A stretch of DNA of 9,564 bases from an uncultured Prosthecobacter sp. (GCA_947523045.1 CANNUR010000101.1:1-9564), one strand, 5' to 3'; positions 1 to 7,832 are shown, counted from the stretch's first letter. The notes: generated from the sequence alone by a model not told the origin. Program-made: numbers and translations.

Positions 1-1
1 G

Positions 2-736
2 GTCAACACCGCGCCCGGGGAAAAGCCGCAATGGCAGGTGCCGGGTCGCCACTTGGAAAAGTATGGCTGGCCGGCCGATGACCCCAACGAGAAGCATCGT
101 TATCTGGCCCTGGTCAGTGCGTTGGATGAGGCGGTGGGGCGAGTGCTCGACAGTGTTGATGCCGCCGGCCAGCGTGAGCAGACCCTGGTGATGCTGATCT
201 CCGACATGGGCGCGATCCTGCGCCCCACCCACGGGCTCGGCGTGGCCTCGAACGCGCCCTTCCGCGACGGTGCGCCCTCGCTCTACGAGGGCGGTGTGCG
301 CGTGCCGGCGATCTTCCGCTGGCCGGGCCGGCTGCCGGCCGGCAAGACTTGCGATGCCATGCTATCCCAGCTCGACCTGCTGCCGCTCTGCCTCACGGCC
401 GCCGGACTGCCGCGGCCCGAGGAGCGCGTGCTCGATGGTCGCGATCCCCTGCCCGCCCTGCGTGGCGAGGCGGCTTCGCCGCATGAGCGCTTGTTTTTCA
501 GCTATGCCAGTGCGCAGGCGGTGCGCGAAGGCGCTCTCAAGCTGCTGCGCCCCAAGACCGGTGCCCCTTGGGAACTCTACGACTTGGCCAAGGATGCCGG
601 TGAAACCACCGATCTCGCCGGCCAACAACCGGCGACGGTGGCGCGCCTTGAGCAAAAGATCGAAGCCTGGCTGACCGACACCCGGCACGATGCCAGTCCG
701 CCCGAGCGCGCCGTTGTGCCCCGTCGCAAAAAGTGA
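2..736 (+). CDS. S1-family sulfatase, C-terminal part (5' end outside window), divergent active site
   Basis: The reading frame is open from the left edge (244 codons visible) and stops with TGA at 734-736, so this is the 3' part of a longer gene. Family marks are the segment before the metal site ending TLVMLISDMG, the ASNAPF stretch, the LYEGGVRVPAIFRWPG block, and the C-terminal WELYDLAKDAGETTDLA segment typical of S1 sulfatases, which hydrolyse sulfate esters in the periplasm or outside the cell. The N-terminal CxPSR/CxAxR formylglycine site lies outside the window and cannot be checked. Two key positions are unusual. The usual Asp-Asn-Gly calcium motif reads Asp-Met-Gly (codons 203-211), and the usual LRGGK reads FRDGA (260-274), so the sulfate-contacting Lys is Ala. 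It may be an inactive or repurposed sulfatase-fold protein. A related alkaline-phosphatase-superfamily enzyme is less likely. The neighbouring gene is convergent, 7 bases away. Confidence 0.88.
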   Translation, partial: VNTAPGEKPQWQVPGRHLEKYGWPADDPNEKHRYLALVSALDEAVGRVLDSVDAAGQREQTLVMLISDMGAILRPTHGLGVASNAPFRDGAPSLYEGGVRVPAIFRWPGRLPAGKTCDAMLSQLDLLPLCLTAAGLPRPEERVLDGRDPLPALRGEAASPHERLFFSYASAQAVREGALKLLRPKTGAPWELYDLAKDAGETTDLAGQQPATVARLEQKIEAWLTDTRHDASPPERAVVPRRKK

Positions 737-738
737 CG
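722..738. terminator. Weak hairpin at the convergent sulfatase/hydrolase junction
   Basis: A 6-bp stem (722-727 with 733-738, one G-T wobble) closes an AAAAA loop and includes the sulfatase stop codon. A second short imperfect hairpin (742-745 with 756-759, plus two inner pairs) follows over the stop of the opposite gene. Neither has a following T-tract. They could help end transcription from either side, but this is inferred only from shape and position. Confidence 0.25.
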
Positions 739-743
739 CTGCC

Positions 744-2810
744 TCAGGGCCGCCCGAGGTGGTTGAGCAACTCACGCCAAAAGCCTTCGCCGCCGTCAGC
801 ATTGGTCAGGATGACCAGGCCATGCCCCTGCCCGGGATCGAACTCGGCATGGCTGCGGAAGCCGGTGCCGTTGGAGCCGCTGTGACAGACGCGCAGGCCG
901 GATGCCGTCGGTTCGAGCGACCAGCCAAGCCCGAAGCGCACCTCCCCTTCCCCGGTGCTGCCGCGGCGTTGCAGGAGCGGTCGCCCGGTGGGCGGACTGA
1001 CCGGGGTGAGCATGTGTTGCAGGGACGCGGCGCTGAGCGAAGGCGGGGCACGGCGATCGGTCTGCATGAGTTCGATGAGAAAGGCCGCGTAATCGCGGGC
1101 GGTGGTGTACAGGCTGAACGCGGCATTGGGCTGTTGATAGAGCCGGCGCGGGGTTTTGATCCTGCCCTCTTTGTCATGCCCGGCAGCGGCCTGATCGGCC
1201 CAGGCCTCGTCCCAGACATGGCTGCTGGCGGTCATGCCCAGCGGCTCCAGCAGGCTGCGGCGCAGGTGGGTTTCATAATCTTCGCCGGTGACCTGCTCGA
1301 TGACCCGCTGGAGAAGCACAAAGCCCTCGCCGGAATAGCGGTAGGCCGTGCCCGGCTCGTGCAGCACCTTCAGCACGCCGTCCTTGGGTCGCCAGTTGGG
1401 GAATCCACTGGTGTGACACAGCACCATGCGCGCGGTGATGGTTTCATGCAGTGGCTCGCCCTGCAGGTAGGGCTCGGGCAGGTAGGCGACCAGGGGGCGA
1501 TCGAGATCGAGGCGTCCCTGTTCCACCAGCTTGAGGGCGGCATGGGCGGCGAGCGGCTTGGTCATCGACGCCGCCTCAAAGCGCGTGTCGGCTGTCACTG
1601 CCGCGCCCTGCCCGGCCTGGCGTGCGCCGAAGTGCCGTTCCCAGGCGATGCGCCGGTTGTCGATGGCCACCACCGACACACCGGGCACGCGATGGCGGGT
1701 CATCAGCAGCGGCAGCAGCGTGTCGAGATCCGGCTCTGCCCGCACGCTGGGTGGCGGCAGGCGGCGCGCGGCCAGGATGCGTCGCACCAGCTCGCCGAAC
1801 TCGGCTGCTTCCACACGCCGATCCGGCAGGTCGGTATTGACCCGGTGCACGATGAGGGTGTCGAGCGCGGGCAACACCAGCAGGTAATGGCCGCCGGCAC
1901 CGCGCGCGGAATAGCTGTCGGCCGGCAGGGTCACGCCCGGCAGATGCAGGCCGTGGCGACAGGTCCACCAGAGGTAGCTATAGCCGCCGCTGCCGCCGGC
2001 GTCGGAGGCGGACTGCAGGGACTCGCGCACCCAGTCCGCCGGCAGCACCTGCGCGCCGTTCCACTGGCCGCCGCGCAGGTAGAGCAGGCCAAAGCGGGCG
2101 AGATCGCGGGCGGTCATGCGAAACGGATAGGCGCGATGGATCGAGTCCGCGCCGGTGACATAGCTGCCATCCGAGGGTTCATAGTCCTGCATGCCGATCG
2201 GCCCCGCGATGCGGCGGGCGAAGTCCTCGTAGATGCCGGTGCCGGCGGCCTGTTCGTAGATCGTGCCCAGGGCGTTGAAGTCCCAGTTGTTGTAATACCA
2301 GAATGTCCCGGGCTCGTGGCTGTGGCGCGGGGGTCGCTGGGCCTTCATGCGCGCGGTTTCATACAGGGCCGGATGATAGACCCCCGAACGCGCCTGCAGG
2401 AGCTGGCGCACGGTGGCGCGCTTCTCGACTTCGGTCAGCGGCGCATGATCGTCGATCCCCAGTTCCGCCAGCGTGGCATCAAGGCTCAGGCGATGCTCGG
2501 CGACCTGCAAGCCGCAGAGCGCGCTGAGCAGGCTCTTGCGGATCGAGTGGACATTGAACTTGCGATCCACCGCGCCCCACTCGTCCAACACCTTGCCACC
2601 CACCACGATCATCACCGCCTCGGTGTCGAGCGTGGCTGAAAACTCGCGTGCCCCCGCCAGTGCCGGCCGCGACCAGCCCGCCACCTCGGCCTCGCGGTCG
2701 CTCAGTCGCTGCCAGGCGACCCCGGGAACAGAAGCAGACGGCACGGCCCCCGATGCCAGACCGAGCAACAGGCCATGCCAAATCGTGCAACGAAGCAGAA
2801 GACCCCTCAT
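744..2810 (-). CDS. Exported tandem serine hydrolase: two beta-lactamase-type (class C/esterase-like) domains in one protein
   Basis: A 688-residue protein from the ATG at 2810-2808 to a TGA at 746-744. Residues 1-27 form a plausible Sec signal peptide (hydrophobic LLLGLASGAV, possible cleavage after PSA). Domain 1 (about 35-350) has S89-I-R-K92 (SxxK), Y173-N-N175 (YxN) and a GAGGH segment near 304-308, resembling the NylB/6-aminohexanoate-dimer-hydrolase branch. Domain 2 (about 360-688) has S415-M-T-K418, Y492-S-G494 in place of YSN, and H643-S-G645 (HxG), resembling EstB/AmpC-type esterases. Single-domain members are usually about 350-430 residues, so this is a double-length protein. The two halves look like different subfamilies, not a recent internal duplication. 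Likely a periplasmic or secreted esterase, amidase or peptidase, with substrate unknown. No Shine-Dalgarno is visible before the ATG. The gene runs divergently from the flavoprotein gene and converges on the sulfatase. Confidence 0.9.
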   Translation of the reverse strand: MRGLLLRCTIWHGLLLGLASGAVPSASVPGVAWQRLSDREAEVAGWSRPALAGAREFSATLDTEAVMIVVGGKVLDEWGAVDRKFNVHSIRKSLLSALCGLQVAEHRLSLDATLAELGIDDHAPLTEVEKRATVRQLLQARSGVYHPALYETARMKAQRPPRHSHEPGTFWYYNNWDFNALGTIYEQAAGTGIYEDFARRIAGPIGMQDYEPSDGSYVTGADSIHRAYPFRMTARDLARFGLLYLRGGQWNGAQVLPADWVRESLQSASDAGGSGGYSYLWWTCRHGLHLPGVTLPADSYSARGAGGHYLLVLPALDTLIVHRVNTDLPDRRVEAAEFGELVRRILAARRLPPPSVRAEPDLDTLLPLLMTRHRVPGVSVVAIDNRRIAWERHFGARQAGQGAAVTADTRFEAASMTKPLAAHAALKLVEQGRLDLDRPLVAYLPEPYLQGEPLHETITARMVLCHTSGFPNWRPKDGVLKVLHEPGTAYRYSGEGFVLLQRVIEQVTGEDYETHLRRSLLEPLGMTASSHVWDEAWADQAAAGHDKEGRIKTPRRLYQQPNAAFSLYTTARDYAAFLIELMQTDRRAPPSLSAASLQHMLTPVSPPTGRPLLQRRGSTGEGEVRFGLGWSLEPTASGLRVCHSGSNGTGFRSHAEFDPGQGHGLVILTNADGGEGFWRELLNHLGRP

Positions 2811-2926
2811 GATGACCGAAACAACGCCGGAACAGCCATGGGTGTTTCCGCTCTACCCAACTGGTTCATTTTGTTGACCCGTTAGAGACGACACGCCCCC
2901 ACGTTGGCACCTTGATCCTGCCTGCC
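2811..2926. promoter_or_regulatory. Divergent intergenic region, presumed to hold both promoters
   Basis: This 116-base gap separates the starts of the tandem hydrolase (minus) and the flavoprotein (plus), so it must carry promoter signals for both unless transcription enters from farther away. A TTGACC at 2874-2879 on the plus strand resembles a -35 box, but no convincing -10 follows at 16-18 bases. The stretch near 2862-2880 is locally AT-richer than its surroundings. I see no clear operator palindrome. Confidence 0.3.
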
Positions 2927-4819
2927 ATGCCAGCCCCATCCCTCCGCCAGCGCCTGCAAGCCCTGCTCACCGCGCTCCTGTTCCTGCCCTTGTCCCCGGC
3001 GGCCGCCGAAACCCTGCACGCCGACCTCTGCATCTACGGCGGCACGCCGGGTGGCATTGCCATGGCCGTGCGCGCCGCGCGCGAGGGTCTGGACGTGATC
3101 CTGGTGAACCGGCACGACCACCTCGGCGGCATTCTGGCGAGCGGTCTCGGCGTCTGGGACACGCAGTGGGAGGGCCGGCGAGCGCCCATTTACGACGAGG
3201 TCCGCCAGGCGATCTTCGATCACTATCGCACCACCTACGGCGAGGATTCACCGCAGTATCGCGCCGCCCTGCCCGGCAAAAGCGGCCACACCAACGGCAA
3301 GTTTGAATCGAGGGTGGCGGAACAGATCCTGACGGAACTTGTCGCCCGTGAACCGCGCCTGCACGTGCTGCGCCAGCGTCTGCCGAAGTCTTTGCCGCGC
3401 GAGGGGCGCCTGCTGCGGTCGATGGTCCTGCAAACGCCGCGGGGCGAACCGGCGGAAACGATCGAAGCCGCGGCCTTTGCCGACTGCAGTTACGAGGGCG
3501 ACCTGCTGCCGTTGGCCGGAGTGCCCTACCGGGTTGGCCGTGAAAGCCGGGCCGAGTTCAACGAGCCGCATGCCGGACGGATTTTCATGAAAGCGGTCAA
3601 GGAACGTCCAGCCCATGTCGATGCCGGCACCGTGGCGCTGCATGACTCGCTGAAGCTGCGGCGTTTCGACGGTTTCCAGTCCATCCAAGCGGACGCGCGG
3701 GCCGGCGAGGGCGACCGCCTGGTACAGGCCTTCAACTACCGCACCACCCTCTCCTCCGATCCCGCCAACCGTCTGCCGGTCGAGAAGCCTGCCAACTACG
3801 ATCCGGAGGCGCTGAAAAGGCTGGATTTCGGCTCGCTCGTCCAACCCCTGCCCAACAACAAGATCGGTTGGAATCGCCCCCAGTTGGTCGGACCGCATCA
3901 GGACTATATCGAGGGCGACTGGACCACACGCCAGCGGGTGATGGATGCGCACTGGAACGCCACCCTTGGCCTGCTGTGGTTTTTGCAGAACGATCCGAGC
4001 GTGCCGGCCGAGCGCCGCGCCTTCTTTGGCCGGCTCGGTCTCGCCAGGGACGAGCATGTGGACCACGGCCACCGCCCATACGAATTCTACGTGCGCGAAG
4101 CGCGCCGGCTGGTGGGGCGGGCCACCTTCACCCAGCACGATGCCAGTCTCGCCCCTGGTGGCCGGCGCGCGCCCAGCCATCGCGACAGCATGACCATCAC
4201 CGAGTGGTACCTGGACACGCACGCCTGCAGTCTCGACCGGGTCGACGGCAGTCTCGATGAGGGCAAGATGATGCTGCATCATGAAACCTTTCCGGGTCAG
4301 GTCGCCTACGACACCCTGCTGCCCGAAGCGCTGGACAACCTGCTCGTGCCGGTCTGCCTGAGTTGCACCCATGTGGCCTGGGGCACGATCCGGCTGGAGC
4401 CCACCTGGATGCAGATCGGTGAATCGGCGGGTGTCGCCGTGGCGCTGGCCAAGGCGGACGGGGTTGCCCCGGCCCTGCTCGATCGCGAGCGACTGACGCG
4501 GGCACTGGCCGGGCGCCGCACGATGTTGGCTTTCTTCAATGATCTTGATGTCGCCAGCGACGATCCGCGGGTCACCGCGGCCCAGTACTTTGCCACGCGC
4601 GGCTTCTTCGCCGACTACGACGCCCGGCTTGCCGAACCGCTGACCGAGGCTCTGGCCGAAACCTGGCGCCAGGGGTTCGCCCGGCTGCAGGCGGGCAAGA
4701 TCGACACCGCCGCCCTGACCCGTGCCGTTCAGGAGTCGGAGGCCCGGAAGTCTGCAAACCTCACCACCACGCGCGGTGACTTCCTGCTCGACCTGTGGCG
4801 GCGGCTCGTCCATCCATGA
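2927..4819 (+). CDS. Exported FAD-dependent oxidoreductase (FAD_oxidored family)
   Basis: A 630-residue protein from the ATG at 2927. A TTG at 2912 would add five residues, but the ATG gives a cleaner signal peptide: RQR, then the hydrophobic run LLTALLFLPL, with cleavage likely after SPAAA at about residue 27. The dinucleotide-binding loop follows at once: beta strand DLCIY, then G38-G-T-P-G-G43 and a downstream HLGG, a form typical of the FAD_oxidored (PF12831) family. Further marks are the YEGDLLPLAGVPYRVGRE block (189-206) and the C-terminal DNLLVPVCLS...RLEPTWMQIGES flavin-binding region (470-500). Residues 541-600 look like an S-layer-homology-like helical tail. Such exported flavoproteins are common beside glycoside-degradation genes in Planctomycetes and Verrucomicrobiota; their reactions are mostly undefined. 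Its stop overlaps the next gene's start (ATGA), so the two are probably translationally coupled. Confidence 0.88.
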   Translation: MPAPSLRQRLQALLTALLFLPLSPAAAETLHADLCIYGGTPGGIAMAVRAAREGLDVILVNRHDHLGGILASGLGVWDTQWEGRRAPIYDEVRQAIFDHYRTTYGEDSPQYRAALPGKSGHTNGKFESRVAEQILTELVAREPRLHVLRQRLPKSLPREGRLLRSMVLQTPRGEPAETIEAAAFADCSYEGDLLPLAGVPYRVGRESRAEFNEPHAGRIFMKAVKERPAHVDAGTVALHDSLKLRRFDGFQSIQADARAGEGDRLVQAFNYRTTLSSDPANRLPVEKPANYDPEALKRLDFGSLVQPLPNNKIGWNRPQLVGPHQDYIEGDWTTRQRVMDAHWNATLGLLWFLQNDPSVPAERRAFFGRLGLARDEHVDHGHRPYEFYVREARRLVGRATFTQHDASLAPGGRRAPSHRDSMTITEWYLDTHACSLDRVDGSLDEGKMMLHHETFPGQVAYDTLLPEALDNLLVPVCLSCTHVAWGTIRLEPTWMQIGESAGVAVALAKADGVAPALLDRERLTRALAGRRTMLAFFNDLDVASDDPRVTAAQYFATRGFFADYDARLAEPLTEALAETWRQGFARLQAGKIDTAALTRAVQESEARKSANLTTTRGDFLLDLWRRLVHP

Positions 4820-6099
4820 CGATCCCAACCATGCCGCTTCATCTTGCCCTGCCCCTGTGGCGCCCCGCGCTGGCCGCCGTCCTGATCGCCGCGACCGCCA
4901 GCTCCGCCGCTACCCGGCCCGACGGCCGTCGGCTCGAACTCGCCCTGCCACCCGGGGCGGGCGACCGCTTTGTTTCGGCCGAGTTTTCCTGCTGGCTGCC
5001 CGAGGGGGCCACGCCTGTGCGTGCGGTCATCATCCATCAGCACGGCTGCACGAATGCCTCGCCGGACAAGCATCCGCCGGTGACGCTCGACGCGCACTGG
5101 CGGGCCCTGGCGCGGAAGCACGGCTGCGCCCTGCTGGTGCCAATGTACCAGGTGGCCGGCAACTGCGACGAATGGAACGATCCCGACAGCGGCTCGGAGC
5201 GCGCGCTGTTCACCGCTCTGGAGGATTTCGGACGTCGCCTTGGCCGGCCCGAACTGTCCAGTGCCCCCTGGCTGTTCTGGGGTCATTCCGGCGGCTCGAG
5301 CTGGTCGGCGCAGATGATCGTGCGTCATCCCGGCCGGGTGCTGGCCGCGTCGTTCCGCGGCGGCTGCCACAAGCAGTTCGGCGTGGCGGAATTTCGCCAG
5401 CGCTTCCTCGGGGTTGCCCGCGACCTGCCCCTGCTCTTTGTCTGGGGCAAACGCGAGTCCGTACCGCCTTCCAAGCACCATGTGTCCTGGGGACCAATGA
5501 ACCTCATGTTTCACGACCTGCGCAGCGCCGGCGGCCGGGTGACCCGGGTCATTGATCCGCGCTCCGAGCACGGCTGCGATGACTCCCGGCTGATGAGCCT
5601 GGGCTTCTTTGACACCGTGCTCAGCGGTCGCACCGAACCTCCGGTCTATGCCGATCTGGCAAGCCTCGAAACCCGCCCTGCAAACGAGGCGGCATTGCGC
5701 GATCCGTCACTCACCTGGCTGCCGGGCCCGACCTTTGCCGCGCTCTGGCGCGAGTTCTCCGAACAGGGCACGCTGCACCCCGTCCAGCCATCGCTGTACG
5801 CCCCGCAACTGCAGGTCGAAGCCCTGCCCCAGGGAGGCGGACGCCTGCACTGGCAGGTCGATCCCGAAGCCGCCGGCGGCCTGCGGGCGCTGCGGGTGTA
5901 CCGTGACGGCAAGCTCTGGCGTGAGCAGGGTGTCAAAGCCGACGCCCACCTGGCGACCTCACGCGACGCACCGCCACCGGAATTGCTCGCGGATCGGCCC
6001 ATGCAGATCCCTGCCCCTGCCGCCGGCAGTTACGAACTGAGCTTCCTCGATGCGGCCGGCAACGAGTCGCCACGCAGCACCGCCGTCCAGCTCCCCTGA
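4816..6099 (+). CDS. Exported alpha/beta hydrolase with C-terminal beta-sandwich-like tail
   Basis: The ATG at 4816 overlaps the upstream TGA as ATGA. A GTG at 4795 in the same frame would cut into the flavoprotein's end and weaken the signal peptide, so I chose the ATG (427 residues). Residues 1-32 form a Sec signal peptide with likely cleavage near SSAA. The catalytic domain (about 45-275) has an early HQHGC segment (74-78) that may form the oxyanion region, the nucleophile elbow G156-H-S158-G-G, and a probable catalytic His252 in SEHGCDD. The acid residue is not obvious; E214 or a nearby residue is possible. Six cysteines (59, 78, 104, 117, 184, 254), all in the catalytic domain, could form three disulfides, consistent with export. 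Residues 330-427 are beta-rich, ending LRVYRDGKL and SYELSFLDAAGNES, like a fibronectin/Ig-type module. Likely an esterase or depolymerase-type enzyme acting with the coupled flavoprotein. The substrate is unknown. Confidence 0.85.
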   Translation: MTIPTMPLHLALPLWRPALAAVLIAATASSAATRPDGRRLELALPPGAGDRFVSAEFSCWLPEGATPVRAVIIHQHGCTNASPDKHPPVTLDAHWRALARKHGCALLVPMYQVAGNCDEWNDPDSGSERALFTALEDFGRRLGRPELSSAPWLFWGHSGGSSWSAQMIVRHPGRVLAASFRGGCHKQFGVAEFRQRFLGVARDLPLLFVWGKRESVPPSKHHVSWGPMNLMFHDLRSAGGRVTRVIDPRSEHGCDDSRLMSLGFFDTVLSGRTEPPVYADLASLETRPANEAALRDPSLTWLPGPTFAALWREFSEQGTLHPVQPSLYAPQLQVEALPQGGGRLHWQVDPEAAGGLRALRVYRDGKLWREQGVKADAHLATSRDAPPPELLADRPMQIPAPAAGSYELSFLDAAGNESPRSTAVQLP

Positions 6100-6108
6100 G
6101 CGGGGAGC
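6090..6108. terminator. 7-bp GC hairpin between convergent genes, candidate bidirectional terminator
   Basis: A perfect inverted repeat GCTCCCC (6090-6096) / GGGGAGC (6102-6108) surrounds a 5-base loop that holds the hydrolase's TGA stop. The opposing rpiB-glyA gene ends 10 bases farther right. There is no T-tract on either strand, so it is not a classic intrinsic terminator. Position and perfect pairing make a role in ending both transcripts plausible. Confidence 0.45.
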
Positions 6109-6118
6109 CACCGACGGT

Positions 6119-7807
6119 TCAGGGCAGCGGGAAACGCTGGTTGGTGGTCGACACCTCGGCGCGGATCTGGGCGAGCACGGCCTCGTCGTCCTTGTGACGC
6201 AGGGCGCGATCGATCCAGCCAGCGATGAGTTCCATTTCCGCTTCCTTCATGCCACGGGTGGTGACCGCCGGCGTGCCGATGCGGATGCCGCCGCCGAGGG
6301 TGATCTTCTCGGTGTCGAAGGGGATGCCGTTCTTGTTCACCGTGATCGCCGCGCGATCGAGGGTGTCGCTGGCGACCTTGCCATTGAGGCCGTTCGGGCG
6401 CAGGTCGACGAGCATGAGATGGTTGTCAGTGCCACCGCTGACGATGCGGTAACCACGCGCGGCGAGGGCCGCGGCGAGGGCCTGGGCGTTCGCGACGACC
6501 TGGCGGGTGTAGTCCTTGAACTCGGGGCGCAGGCATTCGCCGAAGCAGACCGCCTTGGCGGCGATGACATGCATGAGCGGACCGCCCTGGACGCCGGGGA
6601 AGACCTGGCTGTTGATCTTCTTGAACAGCTCCTCGTTGTTGGTGAGGATGAGGCCACCGCGCGGGCCGCGCAGGGACTTGTGGGTGGTGCTGGTGACGAA
6701 GTCGGCGTGCTCCATCGGGCTCGGGTGGGCGCCACCGGCGACCAGGCCGGCGATGTGGGCCATGTCGACGAAGAGGTAGGCACCGACGCTTTTGGCGATC
6801 TCGGCCATGCGGGCGAAGTCGATGACGCGCGGGTAGGCGGAGGCGCCGGCGGTGATCATCTTCGGCTGCTCACGCTTGGCGACCTCGGCGAGCTCATCGT
6901 AGTCGATGCGCGCGTCGTCGGGGCTGACGCCGTACTGGCAGAAGTTGTAGAAGCGGCCGGAGAAGTTGGCGGGGTTGCCATGGGTGAGGTGGCCGCCGTG
7001 GGCGAGGTTCATGCCCAGCACCTTGTCGCCGGGCTGCAGCACGCTGAAGTACACCGCGGCATTGGCCTGGGAGCCGGAGTGCGGCTGGACGTTGGCGAAC
7101 TTGGCGCCGAAGAGCTGGCAGGCGCGGTCGATGGCGAGCTGCTCGACGCGGTCGACCTCCTCGCAGCCGCCGTACCAGCGCTTGCCCGGGTAGCCCTCGG
7201 CGTACTTGTTGGTCAGGCAACTGCCCTGCGCGGCCATGACGGCGCGGCTGGTGAAGTTTTCGCTGGCGATGAGCTCGATGTGATCCTGCTGGCGCTGCTG
7301 TTCGTCGCGGATGATGTCGGCGACGGCGGGATCGGAGAGGGCGAGGAGGCTGAGGGGGTGGGCTTGGGTGTTCATTTTATCAACCCGGCGACCGTGACGG
7401 CCACCGGCAAAGGGGGTTTTCAGCCAGGCATCAACGATGGCCGCGGCCTGCGCGACGGAGGTCGTTTTGCCGGCGAGGCAGAGGACGTTGCTGGCGTTGT
7501 GCTCGCGGGTGACCGCGGCGGTTTCCGGATCATGGACCAGGCTGGCCTGGATGCCGGCGTGCCTGTTGGCGGCGATGCACATGCCGATGCCGGTCGTGCA
7601 CACCAGAATGCCGGCGTCAGCGCGGCCGTCGAGCACGCGCTCGCTGACCAGGGCGGCGAAATCCGGATAATCGACCGAGGTCATGTCGTGGGTGCCCAGA
7701 TCCTCCACCGCGTAACCGCCGGCACGCAGGTGGGCGACGACGGCGTTCTTCAGTTCAAGGCCGCCGTGGTCGGCGCCGATGGCGAGGGTGTGGGGCAATT
7801 CAGGCAT
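6119..7807 (-). CDS. rpiB-glyA: Fused ribose-5-phosphate isomerase B / serine hydroxymethyltransferase
   Basis: One 562-codon frame from the ATG at 7807-7805. Residues 1-144 are a full RpiB: the GADHGG start motif (11-16), catalytic Cys70 in LVCTTGIGM, the IAANR segment, His103 in [11 protein letters not shown], and the usual FxGGRHxRRVDK C-terminus. RpiB interconverts ribose 5-phosphate and ribulose 5-phosphate. Residues 145-562 (418 residues, the normal length) are a full GlyA: LIASENF (179-185), [13 protein letters not shown] (202-214), HSGSQAN, the PLP-binding Lys377 in [13 protein letters not shown], and a conserved C-terminus. GlyA makes glycine and 5,10-methylene-tetrahydrofolate from serine in the cytoplasm. 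The join is seamless: RpiB runs to its natural last residues and the next codon is an ATG at the normal GlyA start. Either a fused bifunctional protein or fused plus internally started GlyA is possible. It lies 25 bases downstream of the phosphatase gene, probably in one operon. No Shine-Dalgarno is visible. Confidence 0.93.
   Translation of the reverse strand: MPELPHTLAIGADHGGLELKNAVVAHLRAGGYAVEDLGTHDMTSVDYPDFAALVSERVLDGRADAGILVCTTGIGMCIAANRHAGIQASLVHDPETAAVTREHNASNVLCLAGKTTSVAQAAAIVDAWLKTPFAGGRHGRRVDKMNTQAHPLSLLALSDPAVADIIRDEQQRQQDHIELIASENFTSRAVMAAQGSCLTNKYAEGYPGKRWYGGCEEVDRVEQLAIDRACQLFGAKFANVQPHSGSQANAAVYFSVLQPGDKVLGMNLAHGGHLTHGNPANFSGRFYNFCQYGVSPDDARIDYDELAEVAKREQPKMITAGASAYPRVIDFARMAEIAKSVGAYLFVDMAHIAGLVAGGAHPSPMEHADFVTSTTHKSLRGPRGGLILTNNEELFKKINSQVFPGVQGGPLMHVIAAKAVCFGECLRPEFKDYTRQVVANAQALAAALAARGYRIVSGGTDNHLMLVDLRPNGLNGKVASDTLDRAAITVNKNGIPFDTEKITLGGGIRIGTPAVTTRGMKEAEMELIAGWIDRALRHKDDEAVLAQIRAEVSTTNQRFPLP
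7373..7385 (-). promoter_or_regulatory. Internal ATG at the GlyA start, candidate re-initiation site
   Basis: On the minus strand the junction reads GGTTGATAAAATG. The ATG (7375-7373) is codon 145 of the fused frame and matches the normal start of stand-alone GlyA. In the neighbouring frame the bases just before it read TGA TAA, two consecutive stops. The A-rich, unstructured context (AAAATGAAC) suits initiation without a Shine-Dalgarno. Whether ribosomes start here is inference. Confidence 0.4.
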
Positions 7808-7832
7808 GGAAAAGACGGGCTGTCAGGACGAA

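Noticed and set aside
690..2639. Long plus-strand open frame (649 codons) opposite the tandem hydrolase
   Set aside because: It has no recognisable motifs and a composition typical of the antisense of a high-GC gene. The minus strand carries clear SxxK-family motifs.
2862..2880. Operator-like inverted repeat GGTTCA...TTGACC in the divergent region
   Set aside because: Only three outer pairs and one inner pair match, which is within chance.
4795..4815. GTG start for the alpha/beta hydrolase, overlapping the flavoprotein by 25 bases
   Set aside because: The ATG at 4816 makes the common ATGA overlap and gives a better signal peptide.
3248..4828. Long minus-strand open frame (526 codons) opposite the flavoprotein
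   Set aside because: It is an antisense shadow. The plus strand has a signal peptide, FAD loop and family blocks over the same bases.
4722..5555. Opposed or offset frames of about 280 codons over the flavoprotein/hydrolase border, on both strands
   Set aside because: They cross a real gene junction, are Arg/Pro-rich, and have no motif or start signal.
7376..7400. Sequencing frameshift explaining the rpiB-glyA fusion
   Set aside because: The RpiB C-terminal signature GGRHxRRVDK is in the fused frame right up to the joint, so an indel would have to fall within the last one or two codons. It is not excluded, but is less likely than a real fusion.
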